A stretch of DNA of 64,000 nucleotides, taken from Kribbella sp. CA-293567. GTDB taxonomy: Bacteria > Actinomycetota > Actinomycetes > Propionibacteriales > Kribbellaceae. Positions 9,067 to 17,262 of this stretch are shown here, in pieces. The position numbers and the translations under genes were made by a program. The stretch is from positions 4,960,001-5,024,000 of the forward strand of contig NZ_CP114065.1 in the NCBI RefSeq assembly GCF_027627575.1, given 5' to 3'. The notes under the pieces were generated by a model. That model saw only the letters and a program-made list of their open reading frames with translations. It was not told the origin of the DNA and did no database searches. How positions within the stretch are numbered: position 1 is the stretch's first letter; each line of letters starts with the position of its first letter.

Positions 9067-9105
9067 AGTGCACTCATCCTGCACTCGTTGCAGTGATACT
9101 GCACT
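9067..9105. promoter_or_regulatory. Probable TetR operator cluster with repeated TGCACT
   Basis: The divergent region contains AGTGCACT (palindrome, 9067-9074), TGCACT again at 9080-9085 and 9100-9105, and the perfect inverted repeat TGCAGT-GAT-ACTGCA (9089-9103). These are typical TetR-family symmetries. A -10-like TAGTGT (9117-9122) ends 6 nt before the tetR ATG. Confidence 0.6.
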
Positions 9106-9128
9106 GAACGCATTGATAGTGTGCCCAC

Positions 9129-9725
9129 ATGGCCGAATCCGTCAAGACCTACCGCCAGGAACAGGCGGAGGCGACCCGCGTCCGGATCGCCGAGGCAGCT
9201 CGCAAACTGTTCGGCGAGCACGGGTACGGCGCGACGAGTATCGACGCGATCGCCAAGGAAGCCGGCGTCGCGCCCCGGACCATCTACTCGGCGTTCGGAA
9301 CCAAGCGGGAGATCCTGTCGCTGATCTGCGACCGCTGGCTGGAGCAGGCCGGCGCGCGCGAGCTGGCCGGCGAAGTACTGCAGGAGACCGACGCCGCGGC
9401 CAAACTGCGCAAGGCCGCACACTGGTTGACGAACCTGTACTCCGCCGGCTTCGACGTCGTGCTGATCTTCGAGGCGGCGACCGACGAGAGCGCCGAGACC
9501 CGCGCCTTGCTCCGCGCCAAGCTCGCGGGCCGCAACCAGGTGATGGACGCGATCATCGCATCGATGGAGCAGGAGCTGTCGATCCCGCTCGCACAGGCTC
9601 AGGCCGTCTACCGCGCCTTGGCGGCGCCGGGCGTCTATCGCGAACTCGTCGACGAATCCGGGTGGAGTGAGACCGAGTTCGAGCAGTGGGTAAGCGAATC
9701 TCTGCAGCGCCAGCTCCTTGCCTGA
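9129..9725 (+). CDS. TetR family transcriptional regulator
   Basis: 198 aa. The N-terminal 60 residues are a TetR helix-turn-helix (TRVRIAEAARKLFGEHGY, then TSIDAIAKEAGVAPRTIYSAFG). The rest is an all-helical ligand-binding/dimer domain with no recognisable ligand signature. It is transcribed away from the SnoaL-like gene and probably controls both that gene and itself. TAGTGT is followed by 6 nt and ATG, suggesting leaderless expression. Confidence 0.88.
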   Translation: MAESVKTYRQEQAEATRVRIAEAARKLFGEHGYGATSIDAIAKEAGVAPRTIYSAFGTKREILSLICDRWLEQAGARELAGEVLQETDAAAKLRKAAHWLTNLYSAGFDVVLIFEAATDESAETRALLRAKLAGRNQVMDAIIASMEQELSIPLAQAQAVYRALAAPGVYRELVDESGWSETEFEQWVSESLQRQLLA

Positions 9726-9744
9726 GACGCCTGGCGCAGTAGGT

Positions 9745-9768
9745 TGAGCTGTCCTTCAGTTCAGCTCA
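9745..9768. promoter_or_regulatory. Inverted repeat TGAGCTG-N10-CAGCTCA
   Basis: Seven-base perfect arms at 9745-9751 and 9762-9768 lie between the TetR stop and the aldo/keto reductase start. It could be a weak terminator or an operator of the reductase. Confidence 0.4.
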
Positions 9769-9779
9769 GGGAGAGCATC

Positions 9780-10643
9780 ATGACCGAAGCAGTCGCAGCG
9801 GCGTCCGGCGAGTTCACGATCGGTGGCGACCTGACCGTACGCCGGCTCGGGTACGGCACCATGCAGCTTCCCGGCCCCGGCGTCTGGGGCGACTCGCGCG
9901 ATCCCGGCGAGGCCGTTCGGGTGCTTCGGCGCGCTGTCGAGCTCGGCGTCAACTTCATCGACACCGCCGACGCCTACGGCCCGTTCACCGCCGACCTGCT
10001 GCTAAAGAAGGCGCTCCACCCGTACGCCGATGACCTGGTGATCGCCACCAAGGCCGGTTTCACCCGGCAGGGTCCGGGCGCCTGGTCACCCGTCGGCCGC
10101 CCGGCGTACCTGCGGCAGGCCGTCGAGCTCAGCTTGCGGCACCTCGGACTCGAGCGGATCGACCTGCTGCAGCTGCACCGGATCGACCCGGAGGTCCCGG
10201 TCGCCGATCAGGTCGGCGAACTCGCGGCGCTGCAGAGCGAGGGCAAGATCCGGCACATCGGCCTGTCCCAGGTCAGCGTCGGGGAGATCGAGGAGGCCGC
10301 GAAGACAGCCACCATCGTCTCGGTGCAGAACCTCTACAACCTCAGCCAGCGCAACGACGAGGACGTCCTGGCGTACGCCGAGCAGCAGAACCTCGCCTTC
10401 ATCCCCTGGTTCCCGCTGGCCACCGGCGAGCTCGCCAAACCCGGTGGACCGCTCGACGCGATCGCCAAGGAGCACGAGGCCGGCCCGTCCCAGCTCGCGC
10501 TGGCCTGGCTGCTCAAGCGCTCCCCCAATATCCTGCCGATCCCCGGCACCTCCTCGGTCGGCCATCTGGAGGACAACGTCGCCGCGGCGAAGCTCGAACT
10601 GACCGACGACGAGTTCACCCGCCTGACCGACGCGGTCAAGTAG
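9780..10643 (+). CDS. Aldo/keto reductase
   Basis: 287 aa TIM-barrel NADPH-dependent oxidoreductase. The catalytic tetrad is visible: Asp in NFIDTADAYG with the tyrosine, Lys in VIATKAGF and His in LLQLHRID. The C-terminal cofactor loop reads ILPIPGTSSVGHLEDN. Substrate unknown. ATG 9780 is preceded by GGGAGA. It is separated from tetR by 54 bp containing an inverted repeat, and converges on pnkp with 22 bp between. Confidence 0.87.
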   Translation: MTEAVAAASGEFTIGGDLTVRRLGYGTMQLPGPGVWGDSRDPGEAVRVLRRAVELGVNFIDTADAYGPFTADLLLKKALHPYADDLVIATKAGFTRQGPGAWSPVGRPAYLRQAVELSLRHLGLERIDLLQLHRIDPEVPVADQVGELAALQSEGKIRHIGLSQVSVGEIEEAAKTATIVSVQNLYNLSQRNDEDVLAYAEQQNLAFIPWFPLATGELAKPGGPLDAIAKEHEAGPSQLALAWLLKRSPNILPIPGTSSVGHLEDNVAAAKLELTDDEFTRLTDAVK

Positions 10644-10665
10644 GTCTCCCGGCGGCGACGACCGG

Positions 10666-13191
10666 TCAGAGGCGCGGGTCGACCGGCTCGGACTCCAGGG
10701 CGAGCACGGCGAAGACGCATTCGTGGATGCGCCAGAGCGGTTCACCGCGCGCGGCCCGCTCCAGCGACTCCAGGCCGACGGCGTACTCGCGCAGCGCCAG
10801 CGACCGTTTGTGCCCGAGCTTGCGGTCGCGGAGCCGGCTGAAGTTCTCCGGCTCGGTGTAGTCGGGGCCGTAGATCAGCCGCAGGTACTCCTGCCCGCGG
10901 ACCTTCAGCCCCGGCTGCGCGAGCCCCTTCGGCGTCCGGACGAGGTTGGCCGCGGGCTTGACGACCATGCCTTCACCGCCGGCGCCGGTGAGCGCCTCCC
11001 ACCACGCGACCCCGGCATCCCACGACTCGAGGTCGACGTACAGGCGACGAGTCGGCGTGACCAAAACAGGGCCTGCGGCAACCATTCGATCAGCCAGCTC
11101 CAGGTGCCATGCGTGCGGCTTCTCCGCGTACGTCGCGCCTTCGGAAGCCAAGAGCTGGAAGGGTGCCACTCGCACTCCTTCAAGCCCTTCGGTCGGCCAG
11201 CAGTACCGTCGGTATGCCTCACTGAACAACTCCGCATTCACCGTACGCCGCCGAGTCCGCGCAAGCATGTCGCCCACGTCGAGCCCTGCCGCCGCAGCGG
11301 ATTCGAGGGCAACAGTTGCCGCAGGCAAGGAACTTCGCGCGGCCGCACCCACGGCGGCGTACTGGTTGCGCAGCAGCTCGCCGGCCTTCGCGCTCCACGG
11401 CAACAACTCAGCGTCGAACAGCAACCAGGACGTGTCCAGCTCCTCGAACAGCCCGGCCTCTTCGGCCACCACCCGCAGCCGGAGCAGCAGTTCGTCCGTC
11501 AGCGTCGCGTCGAAGAACGACCGGCCCGTCCGGGTGTGCACGGCACCGCGCCCGGCCAGCCCGAAGCGTTTCTCCGCGACGTCGTCGTCCCGGGTCAGCA
11601 GTACGACGGCCCGCGAGCCCATGTGCTTCTCCTCGCACACCAGCTCGGTGACGCCCTGCGCCTTGTACGTCTCGAACGCCTGCGTCGGGTGCTCCAGCAG
11701 CCCTGGCACCGGCGAGGTCTCGACCGGGCTCATCGTGGGCGGCAGGTAGAGCAGGAACCGTGGATCGATCGCGAACCGGCTCATCACCTCGAGCGCGGCG
11801 CCGGCCTGCTCGGCCCGGACACTGATCCGGCCGTGCGTAGCGGTCTCGATCACCCGCCGGCCGACCACGTCGGTGATGTCGAGGACGTCCGGCTCACGCT
11901 CGGGTGCGGCCGGGACGTGCAGCGGCTTCGTGGGTTTGTAGTACTGCTTCGCCGCGGCGACCTGCACCAGTTCGCGTTCGGGATAACGCAGCGCGGTCAG
12001 CGATCCGCCGAACACACAGCCGGTGTCCAGGCAGATCGTGTTGTTGATCCACTCCGGCTCCGGCGTCGGTGTGTGGCCGTAGACGACCATCGCGCGGCCG
12101 CGGTACTCGTTGGCCCACGGGTGGCGCAGTGGCAGGCCGAACTCGTCGGTCTCGCCGGTCGTTTCGCCGTACAGGCAGAAGGAACGGACCCGGCCCGAGG
12201 TCCGGCCGTGCATGCGCTCGACCAGGCCGGCGTGCGAGACGACCAGGTTGCCCTGATCGAAGACGTAGTGCGAGATCAGGCCGTCCATGAAGGTGGCGAC
12301 CTCCGCGCGGAACTCCTCGGACTCCGCGCCGAGCTGCTCGAGCGACTCCGCGAGACCGTGGTTGATCCGCACCTTCTTGCCTCGCATCGAGCGCAGCAGC
12401 TTGTCCTCGTGGTTGCCCGTGACGCAGTAGGCGTGACCGGCCGCGACCATGCCCATCACCAGCCGCAGTACGCCGGGAGTGTCCGGGCCCCGATCGACCA
12501 GATCGCCGACGAAGATCGCGCGGCGAGCCGGGTGGACGGCGTCGACCGCGCGGCCGAAGTCGTCACGGGTGATCGCGTAGCCGAGCGAGCTGAGCAGCTC
12601 CTCCAGTTCGGCGCGGCAGCCGTGGATGTCGCCGACGATGTCGAACGGTCCGGTCCGGTCGGTCAGATCGTTGAAGAGCCTGGTCCGCTCGATGCTGACG
12701 GCATCGATCTCCTCGACCGAGTCGAGTACGTGGACACTCCGGAAACCCTCGCGTTTCAGGCTTTTCAGGCCGCGCCGGAGCTGCGACCGCTGCCGGACGA
12801 CGACCTGTTGGCCGAACTGGCGATCGGGTCGCTGCTCGTTGCGGGCGGTGCAGACCTGCTCGGGCGGATCCAGGACGATTGCCACCGGCAACACGTCGTG
12901 CTCCCGCGCGAGCGCGATCAGCTCCTTGCGCGCCTCGGGCTGGACGTTGGTCGCGTCGATCACCGTCAGCCGGCCGGCGGCCAGCCGCTTGGCCGCGATG
13001 AAGTGCAGCACCGCGAAGGCGTCCTTGGTGGCAGCCTGGTCGTTCTCGTCGTCGGAGACCAGGCCCCGGCAGACGTCGCTGGAGATCACCTCGGTACCGC
13101 GGAAGTGCTTGCGGGCAAAGGTGGACTTGCCCGAGCCACTGGCGCCGATCAGCACGACGAGACTGAGCGCCGGTACGCCGATGGCCGTCAT
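10666..13191 (-). CDS. pnkp: Polynucleotide kinase-phosphatase-ligase (bacterial Pnkp, RNA repair)
   Basis: 841 aa, the three-domain bacterial RNA end-healing and sealing enzyme. Residues about 8-170 are the 5'-kinase (P-loop GASGSGKST, 16-24). About 180-430 is a metallophosphoesterase for 2',3'-cyclic phosphate (GDIHGC, GDLVDRGPD, GNHE). About 480-841 is the ligase/adenylyltransferase, with motif I nucleophile Lys522 in EEKHMGSR and later motifs GEGMVVKP and LKVRGQEYLR. Bacterial Pnkp needs Hen1 as partner for ligation, and hen1 is directly upstream: the Pnkp ATG at 13191 shares its A with the hen1 TGA (TGATG), so translation is coupled. A longer frame is open upstream but lies inside hen1. 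Family knowledge: the pair repairs RNAs cut by ribotoxins. Confidence 0.93.
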   Translation of the reverse strand: MTAIGVPALSLVVLIGASGSGKSTFARKHFRGTEVISSDVCRGLVSDDENDQAATKDAFAVLHFIAAKRLAAGRLTVIDATNVQPEARKELIALAREHDVLPVAIVLDPPEQVCTARNEQRPDRQFGQQVVVRQRSQLRRGLKSLKREGFRSVHVLDSVEEIDAVSIERTRLFNDLTDRTGPFDIVGDIHGCRAELEELLSSLGYAITRDDFGRAVDAVHPARRAIFVGDLVDRGPDTPGVLRLVMGMVAAGHAYCVTGNHEDKLLRSMRGKKVRINHGLAESLEQLGAESEEFRAEVATFMDGLISHYVFDQGNLVVSHAGLVERMHGRTSGRVRSFCLYGETTGETDEFGLPLRHPWANEYRGRAMVVYGHTPTPEPEWINNTICLDTGCVFGGSLTALRYPERELVQVAAAKQYYKPTKPLHVPAAPEREPDVLDITDVVGRRVIETATHGRISVRAEQAGAALEVMSRFAIDPRFLLYLPPTMSPVETSPVPGLLEHPTQAFETYKAQGVTELVCEEKHMGSRAVVLLTRDDDVAEKRFGLAGRGAVHTRTGRSFFDATLTDELLLRLRVVAEEAGLFEELDTSWLLFDAELLPWSAKAGELLRNQYAAVGAAARSSLPAATVALESAAAAGLDVGDMLARTRRRTVNAELFSEAYRRYCWPTEGLEGVRVAPFQLLASEGATYAEKPHAWHLELADRMVAAGPVLVTPTRRLYVDLESWDAGVAWWEALTGAGGEGMVVKPAANLVRTPKGLAQPGLKVRGQEYLRLIYGPDYTEPENFSRLRDRKLGHKRSLALREYAVGLESLERAARGEPLWRIHECVFAVLALESEPVDPRL

Positions 13192-14601
13192 CAGCTGGTC
13201 TCCTTCCGGGTGAACACGGCGAGCTGGGTGGGCGGCCCGACCTCGGGATCGTCGGGCCCGACCGGACGGAGCTCGACGACGTACCCGTACGCCGTACAGA
13301 TGCCGTCGGCCCAGTCGCGGAACTCCTGCCGGGTCCACTCGAACCGGTGATCCGGATGCCGGAAGGCACCAGCATCGAGCTTCTCGAACCGCACGTTGTA
13401 CTCCGAGTTGGGCGTGGTCACCACGACCGCTCCTGGCCGGGCCGCTCCGAAAACGGCCTGACCGAGCGCGGGCAGCCGCGGCGGATCCACGTGCTCGACC
13501 ACTTCCATCAGCACCGCGGCATCCAGCCCGGCCAGCCGCGCGTCGGCGTACGTGACCGACGACTGGAACAGCCGCAGGCGCTCTCGCTGGCGATCGGACA
13601 TCTCGGCGACGCGCAGCCGCTTCTCGGCGTACCCCAGTGCCCGGGTGGAGACGTCGGTCGCGACCACCTGGTCGTAGCGTCCGTCCTTCAGCAGTTCGGC
13701 CACCAGCAGACCCTCACCACAGCCGAGGTCACCGACCCGGTGGCCGCCGATCTGCCGCAGTACCTCCAGCACTGCCGCTCGCCGCTGCTGGCCGAGGGGA
13801 ACGGGCTGCGTGTCGTCGCCCACCTCCGACATCGGCTCCTCCGCAAGCAGGGCGCCGTCCGACTCCGTCAGGCGCTCCAGAGCGGTGTCGGTCAGGTTGC
13901 GACGGTGGGCCAGGTAGCGGCGGGAGATCAGTTCCTTGTCCGGGTGGGTGGCCAGCCAGCCTTTCGCCGGCGCGGAGGAGCTTCTCGATCTCGTCGGTGT
14001 CAACCCAGTAGTGCTTGGCGTCGTCGAGCACCGGCAGCAGGACGTAGAGGTGGTTGAGAGCGTCGGCCAGGCGGAGGGTGCCGGTCAGCCGGAGGTCGAC
14101 GTACCGGGAGTCGCCCCAAGCAGGGATCTCCGGGTCGAGCGGGACCGGGCGGGCGTCGACGGTCCAGCCGAGTGGGGCGAAGAAGCGCTCGGCGAGGGCG
14201 GCTCCGCCCCGGCACGGCAGCGCGGGCACGTGGAGTTCCAGCGGCAGCGCGCTGGCCGCGAGCTCCGGGCGCGCGTCGCAGCGGCCGTTCATCGCGGTAC
14301 GGAAGAGCTTGCCGAGCGCGACCGCGAGCAGGCTGGACGCGGCGTACGGTCGATCGTTGACGTACTGGCCGAGAGTGAAGCCCTCCCGGCCCTTGCCCGA
14401 GCGCACCAACGCGACCGGGTCGATCTCCAGCAGCACCGCCGCCGTACAGCGCTCCGCCGTCGCCTCCGGGTAGACGACATGCGCCGTTCCACCCGCGACC
14501 TCCAGCGACTGCGGCCGGGCCGGGTTCTTGTGCAGCAGGAATCCGAGGTCGGTGGCAGGAGCATCCGGTCGGTCGGAGCGCGTGGCGATGGTCAGGAACA
14601 C
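13191..14601 (-). pseudogene. hen1: 3'-terminal RNA ribose 2'-O-methyltransferase Hen1, broken by a 1-base frameshift
   Basis: Hen1 methylates the 2'-OH of the 3'-terminal nucleotide at the RNA break before Pnkp sealing. The N-terminal half (14601 to about 13965) is the bacterial Hen1-specific ligase-activating region (VNDRPYAASSLLAVALGK). The C-terminal half (to 13191) is the methyltransferase: SAM loop GDLGCGEGLL, metal-binding EVVEHV and RHPDHRFEW. The halves are in different frames. Deleting one A of the AAA at 13962-13964 (TTT on the plus strand) restores GEGWLATHPDKELISRRYL and a 469-aa protein of normal length. Both halves keep coding character, so the lesion is recent, a sequencing error, or a +1 recoding site. 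The start at 14601 is the usual family start. Confidence 0.85.
13962..13964 (-). other. Frameshift site in hen1 (AAA, one base too many)
   Basis: On the minus strand the codons read GGC GAA AGG CTG GCT; removing one A gives GGC GAA GGC TGG CTG GCC, which continues the methyltransferase frame. The next zero-frame codon is AGG, rare in such genomes, which is the setting in which +1 slippage has been described in other bacteria. Confidence 0.8.
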
Positions 14602-14625
14602 TTCCGTATTCGATCACGCGTGCCG

Positions 14626-14658
14626 TCCGTTCGGCTCACCATTTGTCGGCCGAACGGA
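14626..14658. promoter_or_regulatory. Inverted repeat TCCGTTCGGC-N13-GCCGAACGGA upstream of hen1
   Basis: Perfect 10-bp arms (14626-14635 and 14649-14658) sit 25 bp upstream of the hen1 start, between hen1-pnkp and the divergent small-protein operon. It fits an operator for either side. Confidence 0.5.
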
Positions 14659-14745
14659 TCGAAGACCGAGACACACCCGGCGACCACTGGCGCGTCCGCC
14701 CCGTTGGTTCTACCTTGATTTGCAGTGCTCGACTCGCTACAGACC

Positions 14746-14825
14746 GTCCTTGCCCGTTGACAGTCCGTGCCGGTCCCCCGGTTTGTGGCGAATCCCTGAG
14801 CCACGCCGACATCCGGGGAAAGGAC
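14746..14825 (+). ncRNA. Structured 5' leader with nested helices that can hide a Shine-Dalgarno
   Basis: Three nested complementary pairs are seen: GTCCTT (14746-14751) with AAGGAC (14820-14825); CCCCGG (14776-14781) with CCGGGG (14813-14818); GTGGC (14785-14789) with GCCAC (14800-14804). The AAGGAC strand is the ribosome site of the small ORF at 14827. The layout resembles a translational riboswitch or thermosensor. GGCGAATCC in the apical hairpin recalls part of the c-di-AMP (ydaO) class, but the rest does not fit, so no class is assigned. Confidence 0.4.
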
Positions 14826-14826
14826 C

Positions 14827-14916
14827 ATGGCAACTCCCTCAGGCCATCCCAGCAAGCCGTCCGGCAGCAGCCGGCAGACCCAGCCCACCGCGGCGACCGA
14901 AGAGGTCCACCGGTGA
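14827..14916 (+). CDS. 29-codon small ORF translationally coupled to the next gene
   Basis: ATG at 14827 follows GGGGAAAGGACC. The 29-residue Ser/Pro/Thr-rich product begins MATPSGHPSKPSG and ends EEVHR. Its TGA stop overlaps the GTG start of the following gene (GTGA, 4 nt), a typical coupling. No family recognised. It may be a true peptide or mainly a device that makes the next gene depend on the structured leader. Confidence 0.5.
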   Translation: MATPSGHPSKPSGSSRQTQPTAATEEVHR

Positions 14917-15233
14917 AACCCCAGACCTTCGAACTCGTCAGATATGCCGACGTCAGCGGTGTCTCCGGCACCGGAACGGTGGCCGAAGGATGCGTGTTCA
15001 CCGACGGATCGGTCGCCCTGCGCTGGCACGGCCAGAACCCGTCGACCGCGGTCTGGCCGGACCTCGACTCGATCCTCGCGGTGCACGGCCACTGCGGCTC
15101 GACCGTCGTCCGCTGGCTCGACGTCTCCGAGATGGAGACCGTACCCGGCACCGATCTGCTGCCCGGCGAGGTCGCCCACATCCTGGCGACCGGCCGTCAC
15201 ACCCACCACCCACCGGCGGTGGCCACCTTCTGA
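14913..15233 (+). CDS. Conserved hypothetical protein, paralogue of the gene at 24700
   Basis: 106 aa, no named domain that I recognise. The core FELVRYADVSGVSGTG, then CVFTDGSVALRWHG, AVWPDLDSILAVHGH and VVRWLD looks like a small beta-rich domain common in actinobacteria and their phages. About 50 of 64 core positions match the 24700 paralogue by eye. The GTG start at 14913 overlaps the stop of the 29-codon ORF and has GAAGAGG upstream. Function unknown. Confidence 0.7.
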   Translation: MKPQTFELVRYADVSGVSGTGTVAEGCVFTDGSVALRWHGQNPSTAVWPDLDSILAVHGHCGSTVVRWLDVSEMETVPGTDLLPGEVAHILATGRHTHHPPAVATF

Positions 15234-15282
15234 CCCGTACGCCGGTCCGCCGCGCCCACCCCGTGCCCGGGGCGGGACGGGG

Positions 15283-15900
15283 TCAGGTCGTCGCGATACC
15301 GGTCAGGCTGAAGAACTCCTGGCGCGAGCCAGGGCTCTCGCGCAGCAGGCCGTGCAGCGCCGACGTGACCGTCTTCGAACCGATCGCGCGAACACCCCGC
15401 AACGACATGCACTGGTGCTCGGCCTCGATCACCACGCCCACCCCTTGGGGCGCGAGCTGGTCCTGCAGCCAGTCGGCGACCTGCTTGGTCAACCGCTCCT
15501 GCACCTGCAGGTCACGCGCGAACAACTCGACGACGCGAGCCAGCTTGGACAGCCCGAGGATGCGCGCGCCCGGCAGGTAGCCCACGTGCGCGACCCCCTG
15601 GAACGGCAGCATGTGGTGTTCGCACAGCGACTGGACCGGGATGTTGCGGGCCAGCACGAGCTCGTCGTACCCCTCGTCGTTCGGGAACGTCGTCAGCTCG
15701 AACTCGCGCGGTGTCAGCATCTCGGCGTACGCGTGCGCCACCCGGCGAGGCGTGTCCGCCAGATGCGCGCTGAGCGGGTCGCGGCCCAGTGCCACCAGCA
15801 GGTCGGCCACCGCCCGCTCGGCCGCCGCGAGGTCGATCTCGGGCCGCCCACCGACCACGTGGAGCGCCACCGCGTCGAGCTCCGGCTGGATCGTCGTCAT
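15283..15900 (-). CDS. folE: GTP cyclohydrolase I
   Basis: 205 aa. It converts GTP to 7,8-dihydroneopterin triphosphate, the first step of folate and pterin synthesis. The zinc/active-site motif SLCEHHMLPF, the GYLPGARILGLSK loop and EAEHQCMSLRGV are all present, and length is normal. The ATG at 15900 follows a GAGGTGGGGG ribosome site. It is divergent from a regulator gene and is not in an obvious fol operon, so it may be an extra copy serving pterin cofactor needs or one controlled by that regulator. Confidence 0.93.
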   Translation of the reverse strand: MTTIQPELDAVALHVVGGRPEIDLAAAERAVADLLVALGRDPLSAHLADTPRRVAHAYAEMLTPREFELTTFPNDEGYDELVLARNIPVQSLCEHHMLPFQGVAHVGYLPGARILGLSKLARVVELFARDLQVQERLTKQVADWLQDQLAPQGVGVVIEAEHQCMSLRGVRAIGSKTVTSALHGLLRESPGSRQEFFSLTGIATT

Positions 15901-15981
15901 CTAGCGCCCCCACCTCGAGAAAGTTGACCTTCAAAGTAACTCTACTATTCCGTCAACGAAAGTTGTCGATAGAATCCTCTC

Positions 15982-16653
15982 GTGGACCAGCCGACCGAGG
16001 CGAGCATCCAGGCGGTCGCCGCGCTCGACGAACCGACCCGGCGGCGGCTCTACGACCATGTGGTCGCCGAGCCCGCCCCGGTCAGCCGCGAGGAAGCCGC
16101 CGCTGCGCTCGGCATCCCTCGAACGACCACTGCCTTCCATCTCGACAAACTGGCCGGCGAAGGCCTGCTGACAGTGGTGTTCGAGCGGCGTACCGGCCGC
16201 AGTGGACCAGGCGCCGGCCGCCCGGCCAAGCTCTACCGCCGCTCCGACCGCGAGATCGGGGTGTCCATCCCCGAGCGCCAGTACGACGTGGCCGGCCACC
16301 TGCTCGCGGCCGCAGTGGAGGACGCCGAGGCATCCGGCTGCTCACCCCGAAGCGCACTGGAGCGCCGAGCCCGTGAGTACGGCGAATCCGCCGCTCGAGC
16401 TCACCCCGGTACGCCGCTCGCCGAGGTGCTGCAGGCGCACGGGTTCGAGCCGCGGCGTACGGGATCTGTGGTCGAGCTGGCCAACTGCCCGTTCAAGGCG
16501 TTGGCGAGGAACCACCCCGAACTCGTCTGCAACATGACGCTGCACCTGCTCGGAGGGTTGCTCGACGGCCTCGGCGACACAGAGTTCCAGGCGATGCTCG
16601 AGCCCCGCCCAGGACACTGCTGCGTGCGTCTCACGCCGCTGCCGACGTCGTAG
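15982..16653 (+). CDS. Winged-helix regulator with C-terminal cysteine cluster (COG2345/SufR-like)
   Basis: 223 aa. Residues 10-90 form an ArsR/MarR-type winged helix (ALDEPTRRRLYDHV, ALGIPRTTTAFHLDKL, then a GPGAGRPAKLYRR wing). The C-terminal half has a sensor domain with cysteines in NCPFKALARNHPELVC and GHCC. These recall the Fe-S ligands of SufR-type regulators, so a metal or Fe-S sensor is likely. Divergent from folE. TAGAAT (15970-15975) ends 6 nt before the GTG start, suggesting a leaderless mRNA. GTTGAC/GTCAAC repeats (15923-15928, 15952-15957) in the gap may be its site. Confidence 0.75.
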   Translation: MDQPTEASIQAVAALDEPTRRRLYDHVVAEPAPVSREEAAAALGIPRTTTAFHLDKLAGEGLLTVVFERRTGRSGPGAGRPAKLYRRSDREIGVSIPERQYDVAGHLLAAAVEDAEASGCSPRSALERRAREYGESAARAHPGTPLAEVLQAHGFEPRRTGSVVELANCPFKALARNHPELVCNMTLHLLGGLLDGLGDTEFQAMLEPRPGHCCVRLTPLPTS

Positions 16654-16662
16654 GGTTCGGGG

Positions 16663-17154
16663 GTGGCAAAAGGTAAGCAGAGCGGACAGGGCACACCGGC
16701 GACGGTCGCGCTGACGAAGGCGGGCGTCGCGTTCACGACGCATACCTACGAGCACGATCCAGCGGCGAAGTCGTACGGACTGGAGGCCGCAGAGGCGCTC
16801 GGACTCCAGCCGGAGCAGGTGTTCAAGACTTTGCTGGTAGAGGTGGACGGCAAGTTGTCGGTCGGCGTCGTACCGGTCGACAAGCAGCTGGATCTGAAAG
16901 CGGTCGCCGCCGCGCTGAACGGCAAGAAGGCGACCATGGCGGACCCGGCGGCGGCCGAGCGGATCACCGGCTACGTCGTCGGTGGCATCAGCCCGATCGG
17001 CCAGAAGCGCCTTTTGCCCACCGTCGTCGACGAGACGGCGACCGCCCACGAGACCGTCTACGTCTCTGGCGGCCGCCGAGGCCTGGACCTGGGACTCGCC
17101 CCGGCGGACCTGATCAGCCTCATCGCCGCCCGCACCGCTCCTATCGCCAGGTAG
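16663..17154 (+). CDS. ybaK: Cys-tRNA(Pro) deacylase, YbaK/EbsC family
   Basis: 163 aa. The YbaK domain edits mischarged Cys-tRNA(Pro) and related aminoacyl-tRNAs. It shows the family pattern: THTYEHDP at the start, QVFKTLLVEVDGK, VVPVDKQLDLKAVA, then GYVVGGISPIGQKRLLPT and a C-terminal GLAPADLISLI. The GTG at 16663 lies 9 bp after the regulator. TAGGGT (16651-16656, overlapping the regulator's TAG stop) ends 6 nt before it, so it may also have its own leaderless transcript. Confidence 0.9.
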   Translation: MAKGKQSGQGTPATVALTKAGVAFTTHTYEHDPAAKSYGLEAAEALGLQPEQVFKTLLVEVDGKLSVGVVPVDKQLDLKAVAAALNGKKATMADPAAAERITGYVVGGISPIGQKRLLPTVVDETATAHETVYVSGGRRGLDLGLAPADLISLIAARTAPIAR

Positions 17155-17161
17155 CCCGCGG

Positions 17162-17257
17162 ACACACCGACAGGCAGTAGTCGGCTCCGCGCCGGGCACT
17201 CACGCTCAGCCAATGCCTCCGGCGCGGGTAATTCGGGACTACTGCCTGTCGGTGTGT
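17162..17257. terminator. Nested long inverted repeat between convergent genes
   Basis: A perfect 21-bp inverted repeat (17162-17182 with 17237-17257, arm beginning ACACACCGACAGGCAGTAGT) encloses 54 nt that contain a second perfect 8-bp pair, CGCGCCGG (17188-17195) with CCGGCGCG (17219-17226). It sits exactly between the ybaK stop and the epoxide hydrolase stop, so a bidirectional terminator is the simple reading. A small mobile repeat (MITE/REP-like) is possible. Confidence 0.7.
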
Positions 17258-17262
17258 TCGGC

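Noticed and set aside
10723..13350. 875-codon plus-strand frame opposite pnkp
   Set aside because: Pnkp motifs are unmistakable on the other strand; the plus frame has only Arg/Gln/Leu-rich shadow composition.
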